Below are positions 16,846 to 24,641 of a stretch of DNA of 45,939 bases, in pieces; position 1 is the stretch's first letter, and every line of letters starts with the position of its first letter. The stretch spans positions 1-45,939 of the forward strand of contig CALNAU010000196.1 in assembly GCA_937874275.1 (NCBI GenBank), in the 5' to 3' direction. The translations under genes and the position numbers were made by a program. The notes below the pieces were generated by a model. The model searched no databases, was not told the origin of the DNA, and worked only from the letters and a program-made list of their open reading frames with translations. Source of the DNA: an uncultured Clostridia bacterium (GTDB lineage Bacteria; Bacillota; Clostridia; Christensenellales; Aristaeellaceae).

Positions 16846-16856
16846 ACAAAATCCCT

Positions 16857-18008
16857 TTATCTTCTCTTGAATATCTTGAGCATATCGTAGTTTCTGATGA
16901 TGGCCTGGGCGGCGGCATCAATCTGCGCCGTATCCACATCCGGCGATAGGCTGAAGCGAAGCGCGCTTTCCATCCGCTCCCGAGGCACCCCCATCGCCGT
17001 TAGCACATGGCTGTGCCGCTGCTTGCGCGATGAGCACGCCGACCCATTGCCGGCATACATGCTTTCCGCCTCCAATGCATGCAGCATGGTCTCCGCCCGT
17101 ACAGGCGCAAAGGAGAGGTTGAGGATGTGGTCGGCCGCATCAGCGCTATCTGGCACCGGTCCATTGACGTGCAGCGTGGGAATGCCTGCCACCAGGCGTT
17201 CCAGCAGCCGCAGCTTCAGCGTGCGCATGGCGTGCTCCTTGGGATATGAGGCGATAGCCGCGGACAACCCGGCAATCCCTGGCGTGTTTTCCGTGCCGGA
17301 GCGCAGCCCCTTCTCCTGCCCACCTCCATATAGAATGGGCGACAGACGAACGCGCTCCCCAACCCATAGGGCACCGATGCCCTTGGGGCCATGGATTTTG
17401 TGCGCGCTCAACGCATAGCTGTCGATGCCCCACGCCTGCACCGGGCAGTCATGCCGCAGAAAGCCCTGCACGCCATCCACATGCAATAGCGCGTCCGGAC
17501 ATTTCTCGTCCCGCAGCTTGCTTACCTGCGCAAGGGGTTGTATGGCACCGGTCTCATTATTGACCTGCATCACACAAATCAACCTTGTATCGCCGGTCAA
17601 TTGCGCCTCAAAATGGTCGATGTCCATCACGCCGTCCGGCTGCAGGGCAATCTCCGCAACCTCATACCCATATGCCGACAGTGCCTTACAGCTCTCTATC
17701 ACCGCCGGATGCTCCCCCGCAGAATACAGCACGCGGCCGCCCGGCCCACGGTCCTTCAGGGGGCCTAAAATGGCCAGGTTATCGGCCTCCGTTCCACCGG
17801 AGGTAAAGATGACCTGCCCGCCGTTTGCATGCAAGGCCTGCCTGATTTGATCTCGGCAGCCGTTCATGTGCTTTTCCACGGCAAGCGCCGGCGCGTACAA
17901 CGCAGATGGATTGAAATAGCCATCCGTCATTGCTGAACGCATGGCCTTTATCACCGAATCAGCGGGGCGCGTGGTCGCGCTGTTGTCCAAATAAATGTCC
18001 ATTTTCAC
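16857..18008 (-). CDS. Cysteine desulfurase (NifS/IscS family), probable ThiI partner
   Basis: PLP enzyme that takes sulfur from cysteine to an active-site persulfide. It has 383 residues: N-terminal YLDNSATT, PLP lysine K204 in SAHKIHGPKG, the RSGTEN motif (237-242) and catalytic C325 in the loop GSACSS. The loop and the adjacent thiI suggest a NifZ-like donor for tRNA thiolation or thiamine rather than general Fe-S assembly; this is inferred from context. The start is GTG 18008 immediately after the previous stop, with an in-frame ATG at 18002 as alternative. Confidence 0.95.
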   Translation of the reverse strand: MKMDIYLDNSATTRPADSVIKAMRSAMTDGYFNPSALYAPALAVEKHMNGCRDQIRQALHANGGQVIFTSGGTEADNLAILGPLKDRGPGGRVLYSAGEHPAVIESCKALSAYGYEVAEIALQPDGVMDIDHFEAQLTGDTRLICVMQVNNETGAIQPLAQVSKLRDEKCPDALLHVDGVQGFLRHDCPVQAWGIDSYALSAHKIHGPKGIGALWVGERVRLSPILYGGGQEKGLRSGTENTPGIAGLSAAIASYPKEHAMRTLKLRLLERLVAGIPTLHVNGPVPDSADAADHILNLSFAPVRAETMLHALEAESMYAGNGSACSSRKQRHSHVLTAMGVPRERMESALRFSLSPDVDTAQIDAAAQAIIRNYDMLKIFKRR

Positions 18009-18566
18009 TCAGTTCTGCTGCATCTTGCCGGGTCCGGCCGCGCGAATAATCAAGTTGCGCATCTCCTCGCTGGGCTCAATCACCATGAGGGACTTTTGCC
18101 CATCCTTTTGAAAGAACATATAGAACAGCTCCGCCTCCCGATTGAGAAACCAATTGATGCGCTTGATATTGGGCATGTTAAGGTAGCGGCGGAAAGAACC
18201 GCTGTTCACCATGCCTACCGCCTCCACATTGCGCACATTCATGGTGCCCAGCGCCTTGCGCTTGCGGTTGTTAAATACCTTCGCAAAATCAAGCACGCCA
18301 TTGGTAAAGGTGTACTCGTATTCCGTCTTGATACGGTCCTTGTATAAAAACAGGAACACGGCGGTGGCGATCATCAGCAGGGTAATGACAATATCTAACA
18401 GCATGCGCGTGCTGAAGCCCTGTGTGCTGATGGTCATCGTAATGAGGTTGAACATAAAGATGGCAAGCAACCCGGACAGAATCATCATCACCCAGGCCAA
18501 TGCCATCATGATGTTTTCCGCACCACGGTTTCGTTTGGTGACAACCTCTTCCATAAATTGATCCAT
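18009..18566 (-). CDS. Conserved membrane protein of unknown function (DUF6106-like)
   Basis: A 185-residue protein with two membrane helices (about 22-45 and 53-75) followed by a cytosolic-looking domain of about 105 residues rich in basic and aromatic residues (TEYEYTFTNGVLDFAKV, NRKRKALG). The arrangement resembles clostridial proteins of the DUF6106 group; the family number is from memory. The soluble part has a PH-like feel, but this is only an impression. The SD AGGAG precedes ATG 18566. It lies between the PAP2-like gene and the cysteine desulfurase with minimal gaps. Confidence 0.75.
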   Translation of the reverse strand: MDQFMEEVVTKRNRGAENIMMALAWVMMILSGLLAIFMFNLITMTISTQGFSTRMLLDIVITLLMIATAVFLFLYKDRIKTEYEYTFTNGVLDFAKVFNNRKRKALGTMNVRNVEAVGMVNSGSFRRYLNMPNIKRINWFLNREAELFYMFFQKDGQKSLMVIEPSEEMRNLIIRAAGPGKMQQN

Positions 18567-18575
18567 ATGTTTCTC

Positions 18576-19013
18576 CTATCGGTAAAATATGGGAACAATG
18601 AGCCCGATGACCGCGCCGAAGAATACCTCGGTGGGTGTGTGACCGATTAGCTCCTGCAGTTCATCGTCCCCCAGCGGTTTGCCTTCCACCAACATGCGGT
18701 GCAAGATGCGGTTTATCACCTGGCTGTGCTTGCCCGTCTGCAGGCGGACGCCCATGGCATCGTAAATCACCACCATGGTGATGGCCACGGCAATGGCAAA
18801 TGAGGTGGAGCCAAGACCCTCTCTGGCAGCAATCATCGAGGTGAGCGCAACCAGAAACGCCGTGTGGGAGCTGGGCATGCCGCCCATGCCAAACATGCGG
18901 CGGAAATTGAAGCCGTGGTGCACACGCCAGTCAATCAATACCTTTATGAGCTGTGCCACAAACCAGGCCACCATGGCACAGATAAGAATGTCGTTTCGCA
19001 GCAGGTCCGCCAC
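18576..19013 (-). CDS. Divergent PAP2-family membrane protein (YuiD-like)
   Basis: A 145-residue protein with about four membrane segments. The signature GMPSSH (45-50), a DAMGVR motif (85-90) with the following TGKHSQ, and GHTPTEVFFGA match the divergent PAP2/acid phosphatase-related DUF212 family (Bacillus YuiD). It may act on lipid or isoprenoid phosphates, which would suit its place directly after ispA, but no substrate is established. The start is GTG 19013 with GGAGG upstream. Confidence 0.88.
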   Translation of the reverse strand: MADLLRNDILICAMVAWFVAQLIKVLIDWRVHHGFNFRRMFGMGGMPSSHTAFLVALTSMIAAREGLGSTSFAIAVAITMVVIYDAMGVRLQTGKHSQVINRILHRMLVEGKPLGDDELQELIGHTPTEVFFGAVIGLIVPIFYR

Positions 19014-19050
19014 TTCATGCCTCCATACAACATGTTCAACCGCAGGTCTT

Positions 19051-19944
19051 TCATTGTACCCGCTTCAGGCTGTTGAGCGCAAGTTGGGCCAGGAACTGCC
19101 CCTGCTCACCAAATCCATTTGCCGCAGTAACAGCAGTATCGATATGCCGGGCAGCATCCTGCCGGGCCGCCTGCACCCCATAGACCGCAGGCCAGGTCAG
19201 CTTGCCGTGCCCTGCATCCTGACCGGTATGCTTGCCCAGCAACTGCTGCTCCCCTTCTAAATCCAATAAGTCATCCACGATTTGAAAGGCCAGCCCCAGG
19301 TGCAGGCTGTATTGCTCCCCCAGCGCAAGCTGTTTGTGATTGGCCCCGGCCAGCGCCAACCCTCCCAGCAGGGCTGCCGCAATCAGGTCAGCGGTTTTGT
19401 GCTGGTGAATATAGCGCAGCATATGCTCATCGGCCGGTTTTCCTTCCATGGCGATGTCCGCGGTTTGGCCCGCGATCATGCCGCGCCCTCCGGCACGCGC
19501 AGCAATTTGTGCCAACGCCGCCAAGGCATTGGCGTGACCGCTGTGCGCCATGGTTTCATACGCCATATTCAGCAATGCGTCTCCAGCCAGAATGGCCATT
19601 GCTTCGCCATATACCTTATGGCTGGTGGGTTTGCCGCGCCGCAAATCATCGTCATCCATGGCCGGCAAATCGTCATGGATGAGCGAATAAGTATGAATCA
19701 TTTCCACGGCCATAGCAAAGGGCAGCGCGGGCGTGACATCATCATGCAGCAGGTTATACGCGGCAAGCAGCAACACGGGGCGCAAACGTTTCCCGCCTGC
19801 CAACAGGCTGTATCGCATCGCGTCTCCCAACATCTTGGGCATAGTCTGCTCCGGCCAATCCGCCTGTTGAATGGGGATTGCGCGTTCCAGAGCCTGCTCT
19901 ATTATCTGCTGATAGGTAGCGTATTGAGCGTCATAGCCCATCAT
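19051..19944 (-). CDS. ispA: Farnesyl/geranyl diphosphate synthase (polyprenyl synthetase)
   Basis: Condenses IPP with allylic diphosphates to give C15 (or C20) precursors for undecaprenyl phosphate and quinones. It has 297 residues with the first Asp-rich motif DDLPAMDDDD (91-100), GKRLRP (51-56) and the second Asp-rich motif DDLLD (224-228). The length and motifs fit short-chain bacterial FPP synthase; chain length cannot be fixed by eye. It overlaps xseB by 14 nt, and the xseA-xseB-ispA order is classical. Confidence 0.94.
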   Translation of the reverse strand: MMGYDAQYATYQQIIEQALERAIPIQQADWPEQTMPKMLGDAMRYSLLAGGKRLRPVLLLAAYNLLHDDVTPALPFAMAVEMIHTYSLIHDDLPAMDDDDLRRGKPTSHKVYGEAMAILAGDALLNMAYETMAHSGHANALAALAQIAARAGGRGMIAGQTADIAMEGKPADEHMLRYIHQHKTADLIAAALLGGLALAGANHKQLALGEQYSLHLGLAFQIVDDLLDLEGEQQLLGKHTGQDAGHGKLTWPAVYGVQAARQDAARHIDTAVTAANGFGEQGQFLAQLALNSLKRVQ

Positions 19945-20161
19945 GATCCTCCACAGGCTTTAGCGCGCCGTCCTTCAGCGACATCAGCTTTCCTTGCGCG
20001 GTTTCCAGTTCCTTGGTCAATTCCTGGGAGATGCGAATGCCCTTTTCATAGGCCTGCATCAGTGCCTCCAGTGACAGGCCGCCCTCTTCCATGGTGTTGG
20101 CCAGGGCCTCTAAGGCCTCCAGCTTGGCTTCAAAGCCGATATCCTGTTTCTTCTGCGTCAC
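19931..20161 (-). CDS. xseB: Exodeoxyribonuclease VII small subunit
   Basis: Small helical subunit that binds XseA in multiple copies. It has 76 residues with the family core FEAKLEALEALANTMEEG and SLEALMQAYEKG. The start is GTG 20161, overlapping the xseA stop as GTGA (4 nt). It is co-encoded with xseA and ispA. Confidence 0.95.
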   Translation of the reverse strand: MTQKKQDIGFEAKLEALEALANTMEEGGLSLEALMQAYEKGIRISQELTKELETAQGKLMSLKDGALKPVEDHDGL

Positions 20162-21363
20162 AGAAATTCCTCCAATTTTGTCGAAAGCACTTGCACCTCA
20201 GCGCGGCCATCATGAAAAACCAGCGAAAACTGCTCCGGCAGTTCGCCCACGCCCGTCAACAGCTGTCCCTCATGCATGGCGAGTGCATATCCCCTTCGTA
20301 GCGTTTCTCCCGGGCCCAGCGCCTGCAGCTTGCCCAGCAACGCATCCACCCTTTGTTTGCGTTCCCTCAGCCCGGCGCCATAAGCCCCAAGCAGAGCCTG
20401 GTTGGCCACGGCGAGCCGGTGCGCGTACCCCTGCAACCTCATGGCAGGGCTAAATCGCTCAAGCCTTCCGGCCGCTTGTTGTGCACGTGCGGACAGGGTC
20501 AACAGATGATTCATCGCCTGCCGGTTCAGCACGTTGCGAAGCGTTAGGATACGCTGCGCCAGCTCCTTTTTATCCGGCACAGCCAGTTCCGCCGCGGCGG
20601 AAGGCGTGGGCGCCCGCATGTCGGCCGCGAAATCCGCCAGGGTGGTATCCGTCTCGTGCCCCACCGCGGATATCACGGGGATTGGACAGGCCGCAATGGC
20701 CCGCACCAGCTCCTCCTCGTTAAACGCCCACAGGTCCTCCATGGAGCCGCCGCCTCGGCCGATGATGATGACGTCCACATAACCCGATTGCGCCAGTTCC
20801 TGCAGCGCCTTGACAAGGTCCGCCGCAGCGCCATCACCTTGAACCTGGGCAGAGCGAAGGATAAGGGGCATGTTGGGAAACCGGCGGCGAGTGACGGTCT
20901 TGATGTCGTGCAGCACCGCGCCGGACGCGGATGTAATCACGCCAACCGCCCGTGGTAGCAGCGGCAAAGGGCGTTTGCGCGAAGCATCAAACAACCCTTC
21001 CTTAAGCAGCTTGTCCTTGAGGGCATTGTAGCGCTCAAACAATTCGCCCACGCCGTCCTGCAGCATGGCCTCCGCGTAGAATTGATAGCTGCCGCTCACG
21101 GTATACAAACCGGCTGAGCCCACCAACACCACTTTCATGCCATCCTGCGGCTTGAAACGCAAGCCCATATTGTGTTGACGAAACATCACACAGGCAATGC
21201 GGCTGTGCTCATCCTTCAGCGAAAAGTACCAGTGTCCCGATGCGTAGGGCCGAAAATTGCTCACTTCGCCGCGCACCGCGATGCCTTGCAGCATGGGGTC
21301 CCCGGCGAGGGAGCGGCGCACATATTCATTCAGGTCACTGACGCTCAGCGCGCTTGCCTGCAT
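20158..21363 (-). CDS. xseA: Exodeoxyribonuclease VII large subunit
   Basis: Catalytic subunit of ExoVII, which degrades single-stranded DNA to oligonucleotides in either direction. It has 401 residues: an N-terminal OB-fold with GEVSNF and SGHWYFSLKD (about 28-53), a catalytic region with the conserved GVITSASGAV, IIIGRGGGS and VGHETD motifs (about 136-235), and a long coiled-coil C-terminal part. It overlaps the end of folD by 19 nt. Confidence 0.97.
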   Translation of the reverse strand: MQASALSVSDLNEYVRRSLAGDPMLQGIAVRGEVSNFRPYASGHWYFSLKDEHSRIACVMFRQHNMGLRFKPQDGMKVVLVGSAGLYTVSGSYQFYAEAMLQDGVGELFERYNALKDKLLKEGLFDASRKRPLPLLPRAVGVITSASGAVLHDIKTVTRRRFPNMPLILRSAQVQGDGAAADLVKALQELAQSGYVDVIIIGRGGGSMEDLWAFNEEELVRAIAACPIPVISAVGHETDTTLADFAADMRAPTPSAAAELAVPDKKELAQRILTLRNVLNRQAMNHLLTLSARAQQAAGRLERFSPAMRLQGYAHRLAVANQALLGAYGAGLRERKQRVDALLGKLQALGPGETLRRGYALAMHEGQLLTGVGELPEQFSLVFHDGRAEVQVLSTKLEEFL

Positions 21364-22190
21364 GCCGCCTCCAGCGTATTTTCCATCAACATGCTGATGG
21401 TCATCTTGCCTACCCCGCCGGGCACGGGCGTAATGTAGCCAGCAACGTCCTTGACCGCATCATAATCCACATCACCCACCACCTTGCCATCCACACGGTT
21501 GATGCCAACATCCACCACGGCGGCGCCGGGTTTTACCATGTCAGCTGTCACAAAGTGCGGCTTGCCGATGGCAGCTACCAACACATCAGCGCGCCTGCAA
21601 TGCTCCTTCAGGTTTTGTGTACGGGAGTGACAGATGGTCACTGTGCAGTTTTCTGCCAACAGCAGCATCGCCACAGGCTTGCCCACGATGTTGGAGCGGC
21701 CAATCACCACCGCATCTTTGCCCGACAGCGGGACACCCGATTGTTTGAGCATGTACATGATCCCCTTGGGGGTGCAGGCAACCACGCCCTCCTGGCCGGT
21801 GAACAGCCTGCCGGCGTTGTCGATATGGAATCCATCCACATCCTTCTGGGGCAAAATGCTGGCCAGCACCGCTTCCTCATCCAGGTGCTTAGGCAGCGGC
21901 AATTGCACCAAAATGCCGTGGATTTGCGGATCCTGGTTCAACGCCTCTATCGCCTCAATCAGTTCCTCCTGGGCGATGTCCTTGTCCAGTTTGACCGTCC
22001 GGGAATAGATGCCGATGGTCTCACAAGCAATTCCCTTGTTACGCACATAGATTTGACTGGCAGGGTCTTCCCCCACCAACACAACGGCCAGACCGGGGTG
22101 AATCCCCTCTTCTTTCATCTGCGCCACACGCGCAGCCTGCTCTCGGGTCAATGCCTCCGACATGGTTTTGCCACTCAATACTTGTGCCAT
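21345..22190 (-). CDS. folD: Bifunctional methylenetetrahydrofolate dehydrogenase/cyclohydrolase FolD
   Basis: Interconverts 5,10-methylene-THF and 10-formyl-THF (NADP dehydrogenase and cyclohydrolase). It has 281 residues from ATG 22190, which has AAGGAGG upstream; the longer frame to 22229 runs through the SD and is rejected. Conserved YVRNKGIACE with catalytic Lys at about 52, QLPLPKH, QKDVDGFH, the Rossmann segment VIGRSNIVGKP and the C-terminal PVPGGVGKMT. It complements the gcv operon, which generates methylene-THF from glycine. Confidence 0.97.
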   Translation of the reverse strand: MAQVLSGKTMSEALTREQAARVAQMKEEGIHPGLAVVLVGEDPASQIYVRNKGIACETIGIYSRTVKLDKDIAQEELIEAIEALNQDPQIHGILVQLPLPKHLDEEAVLASILPQKDVDGFHIDNAGRLFTGQEGVVACTPKGIMYMLKQSGVPLSGKDAVVIGRSNIVGKPVAMLLLAENCTVTICHSRTQNLKEHCRRADVLVAAIGKPHFVTADMVKPGAAVVDVGINRVDGKVVGDVDYDAVKDVAGYITPVPGGVGKMTISMLMENTLEAACRQAR

Positions 22191-22203
22191 GGTTTCCTCC
22201 TTA

Positions 22204-23139
22204 TCATAAAAAATGCTTCTGTGCACCAATCATCGCCACCCCGGCCGCGTTATCGCCTGATAACTGCGGCTGCCCATACAGAATGCGCAGCCCCAACCGC
22301 CGTGCCTTGTTTCGCTGGTTGATCAATACCCGCAGCAGTTCAGAAGAAGCAACGCCGCCAAATATCACCACGTCCGCCAGCCCGGTCGACTGCTTAGCCA
22401 AAGCCAACATCTTGACCACTGTACGCGCGACCAGGTCAAACACTTCAGCTGCGATATCCTCAGCAGGCAAATCGCCTTGTACTGCATCACGCAATGCCTG
22501 CGTTTCAGCGCCAGAAAAATGACATCCTGCCGGAGAAATGCTCGCGCCATATCGGCCAGAAGCGCTTCCCGACATGGCCAATTTTTCCAACGACGGACCC
22601 GCCGGAAAGGGCAAACCCAGTTTTACGCCAACGCGGTCTATCAGCTGGCCTGCGTGCAAATCGAGTGAACGCGTAAGCAAAGTCAGTTGTTCACCCTCGC
22701 TGGCCAGCAGCTCGGTGGTGCCGCCGGATAGATGCAATGCCAGGTATCGTTTCGGTTGGTCCTTCTGACCAATCAGCGCGGCGGCCAGGTGCCCCCGCTG
22801 GTGGGTGGTCTTGTAGCAAGGCACGCCCAGTACAGCCGCCAAGGACTCCGCCATGGATGCCCCTGCCCGAAAAACCGGCATGTAGGAGTTGCCGTCATCC
22901 ACCGGGCGGTCAGATGCACATACCGCTGAAATATCGACAGATAATCCCTGCATGGCTTGCCTGACCACCTCAGGAAGTTGCCTGATATGCGCAAAAACGG
23001 CCTCGCTCTGTCGAAGGCCGCGTGTGCCGGGTTCAACCGGCAGAAGCATTCTGCTGGACGCCAGCAGGCACATTGTTACGTCGACAACCGCGCAGGAGGT
23101 GGTGTAGCAACTTGTATCCAGGCCCAGAACGGCCCTCAT
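22204..23139 (-). CDS. TsaD/Kae1-like paralogue (O-sialoglycoprotein endopeptidase family)
   Basis: A 311-residue ASKHA-fold protein similar to TsaD, which makes t6A37 in tRNA. N-terminal GLDTSCYTTS, putative metal ligands H113 and H117 in THQRGH, LHLSGGTTEL (phosphate-binding loop) and D296 in SGDNAAG are retained. It is shorter than true TsaD (about 335-340) and differs elsewhere, for example RPVDDG where TsaD usually reads GPGL. Such paralogues are known in Clostridia near nusB/xseA and are distinct from the genuine tsaD, which should lie elsewhere in the genome. The function is uncertain. ATG 23139 overlaps nusB. Confidence 0.8.
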   Translation of the reverse strand: MRAVLGLDTSCYTTSCAVVDVTMCLLASSRMLLPVEPGTRGLRQSEAVFAHIRQLPEVVRQAMQGLSVDISAVCASDRPVDDGNSYMPVFRAGASMAESLAAVLGVPCYKTTHQRGHLAAALIGQKDQPKRYLALHLSGGTTELLASEGEQLTLLTRSLDLHAGQLIDRVGVKLGLPFPAGPSLEKLAMSGSASGRYGASISPAGCHFSGAETQALRDAVQGDLPAEDIAAEVFDLVARTVVKMLALAKQSTGLADVVIFGGVASSELLRVLINQRNKARRLGLRILYGQPQLSGDNAAGVAMIGAQKHFL

Positions 23140-23543
23140 GCCCCCTGATTCTCCCGCACATAACTGCCCAGCACACCGTTGACAAACTTGCTGTCACTGT
23201 CCTCGCCATAGCGCTTGGCCAGCTCCACCGCCTCGTTGATAATCACCTCGGGCGGGGAATCCTTCAGGTAGGCCAACTCGTATATCGCAAGCCGCAGGAT
23301 AGAGCGCACCAGCACCGGTATCCGCTCCAACTCGCGGGTGGTACTGCGGGATGCAATCTCCCGGTCTATGTCCTCACCCCGCTCGCGCATGCCATCAAGA
23401 AGTGCCTGAATATAGGTATCGTCCGCCGCTTCGTCCGACTCAAAGGCAATCAGCCCCAGCAGCGTATCCTGCCCGCCTTCTCCACCAAGCATTTGTTCGT
23501 ATATCATCTGCATTGCCGCTCTGCGGGCAGCCAATCTCGACAT
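23136..23543 (-). CDS. nusB: Transcription antitermination factor NusB
   Basis: Binds boxA RNA with S10 (NusE) to support rRNA antitermination. It has 135 residues, all helical, with RRAAMQMIYEQM at the N-terminus, ILRLAIYELAYL (about 85-96) and the conserved EVIINEAVELAKRYG followed by FVNGVLG near the C-terminus. Its SD overlaps the end of the upstream DUF2273 gene. The asp23-amaP-DUF2273-nusB order is common in Clostridia. Confidence 0.97.
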   Translation of the reverse strand: MSRLAARRAAMQMIYEQMLGGEGGQDTLLGLIAFESDEAADDTYIQALLDGMRERGEDIDREIASRSTTRELERIPVLVRSILRLAIYELAYLKDSPPEVIINEAVELAKRYGEDSDSKFVNGVLGSYVRENQGA

Positions 23544-23549
23544 CCGGCG

Positions 23550-23867
23550 TTACTCCTGCGGCGCTGAAGGTTCTTCAGGCTTTTTCGCTTCTGCTTCCTT
23601 CTTTTCCAGGGCTTTCTTAACCTTTTCCATGTCCTCTGGCCCGTAGGTGACCTTTTTGGTGGACGGCGGAAATAGTTTGTTCACCAGTTTGCGCGCGGAA
23701 TCCTCCAGGTTATCGGATGCGCCGACAAAATAGCCTGCAGCCGTAATGACCGCGACCAGCAGTGTCTTCCAGAAGCCCAGATAGACCAGCATCAGGCCGA
23801 ACACAAAGAATACGCCAGCGTAAACTAACTTGCGCGCAGGGTTGCCGGGTTTGTTCCAATCGTGCAT
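23550..23867 (-). CDS. DUF2273 small membrane protein
   Basis: About 105 residues from ATG 23867. Two hydrophobic segments (about 12-30 and 34-50, with VYLGFWKTLLVA) match DUF2273, found next to asp23/amaP. The C-terminal 45 residues are highly charged (runs of K and E). An earlier start at 23888 would overlap amaP by 14 nt; neither start has an ideal SD. Probably a membrane component associated with the Asp23-AmaP layer; the exact role is unknown. Confidence 0.8.
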   Translation of the reverse strand: MHDWNKPGNPARKLVYAGVFFVFGLMLVYLGFWKTLLVAVITAAGYFVGASDNLEDSARKLVNKLFPPSTKKVTYGPEDMEKVKKALEKKEAEAKKPEEPSAPQE

Positions 23868-23874
23868 ATGCTCA

Positions 23875-24615
23875 TCAATTCCCTTCATGATGCTGTTCAT
23901 CCACCGGGGCAGACTGTGCATCCTCGCTCATCAGAGGTATATCAGGGTCAGGCTGGCTTTCCACTTTTTCAGCGGGCTTTTTGCCAAAGCCAAACCAGCT
24001 GTGCTTTTCCTGTGGTTCCAACGTTTCTTCTGCCGATGCTTTCACCTCAGCCACTGGTGGGTCCTGCATAAGGAAGGGGGAATTCGTTGCCACCGTGTCC
24101 GCCGTTTCTACCGATACGCGGACTTCCTTGACATCCACGCCCGAGGCACTGAGAAGGTGCTGGCGCACCTCTTTTTGCAGCGCGGTAACCGCCAGCGGTA
24201 TGCTGATGTTGCCGGCCATGGCTACCTTCAAATCGATGACAACGCCATCGCGTCGGTTGTCCACGGTCAACCCCTTCAGGCTCATCTCCTCGTGGTTGGC
24301 CATCACCTTGTGCACCAGGCTCTCCATCGCCTTGACGGAGATGCGCAGCTCCCCTCCTGCTGTCTGCTGGATGACAAAGTCCTCCTGGTTCTTGCGGCCG
24401 GACCTGGGCAGGCTGAGCAAGTAGATGCCGAAGGCAAACAGCAAAACGCCAATCACCAGAATCAGCCATCGGTTGATAACCAAGCCTTCTAACCCGAAGA
24501 TGGACACAGATACCCTGTCCACCCCAAAGCCAATCAAAAAGACCCCCAAGCCCGATACGGCGGTCAGAAAAGCGCCCACAAACAAAAGGATCCGATCAAT
24601 AAACTTCATCTTCAT
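23875..24615 (-). CDS. amaP: Alkaline-shock response membrane anchor protein AmaP
   Basis: Membrane protein that in Staphylococcus recruits Asp23 to the membrane. It has 246 residues from ATG 24615 (AGGGGG upstream): two N-terminal membrane helices (about 6-28 and 46-68), then an Asp23-like domain (about 80-175, with GGELRISVKAMESLV) and an acidic tail rich in E and P. Directly downstream of asp23, upstream of DUF2273. Confidence 0.88.
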   Translation of the reverse strand: MKMKFIDRILLFVGAFLTAVSGLGVFLIGFGVDRVSVSIFGLEGLVINRWLILVIGVLLFAFGIYLLSLPRSGRKNQEDFVIQQTAGGELRISVKAMESLVHKVMANHEEMSLKGLTVDNRRDGVVIDLKVAMAGNISIPLAVTALQKEVRQHLLSASGVDVKEVRVSVETADTVATNSPFLMQDPPVAEVKASAEETLEPQEKHSWFGFGKKPAEKVESQPDPDIPLMSEDAQSAPVDEQHHEGN

Positions 24616-24641
24616 TCGATCATCCCCCTGATGCCAGGCCA

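Noticed and set aside
19282..20301. 339-residue open frame on the plus strand
   Set aside because: Antisense to ispA, xseB and the end of xseA; no recognisable domain.
21354..22322. 322-residue open frame on the plus strand
   Set aside because: It is antisense to folD and to the start of xseA, and shows His/Gln-rich artefact composition.
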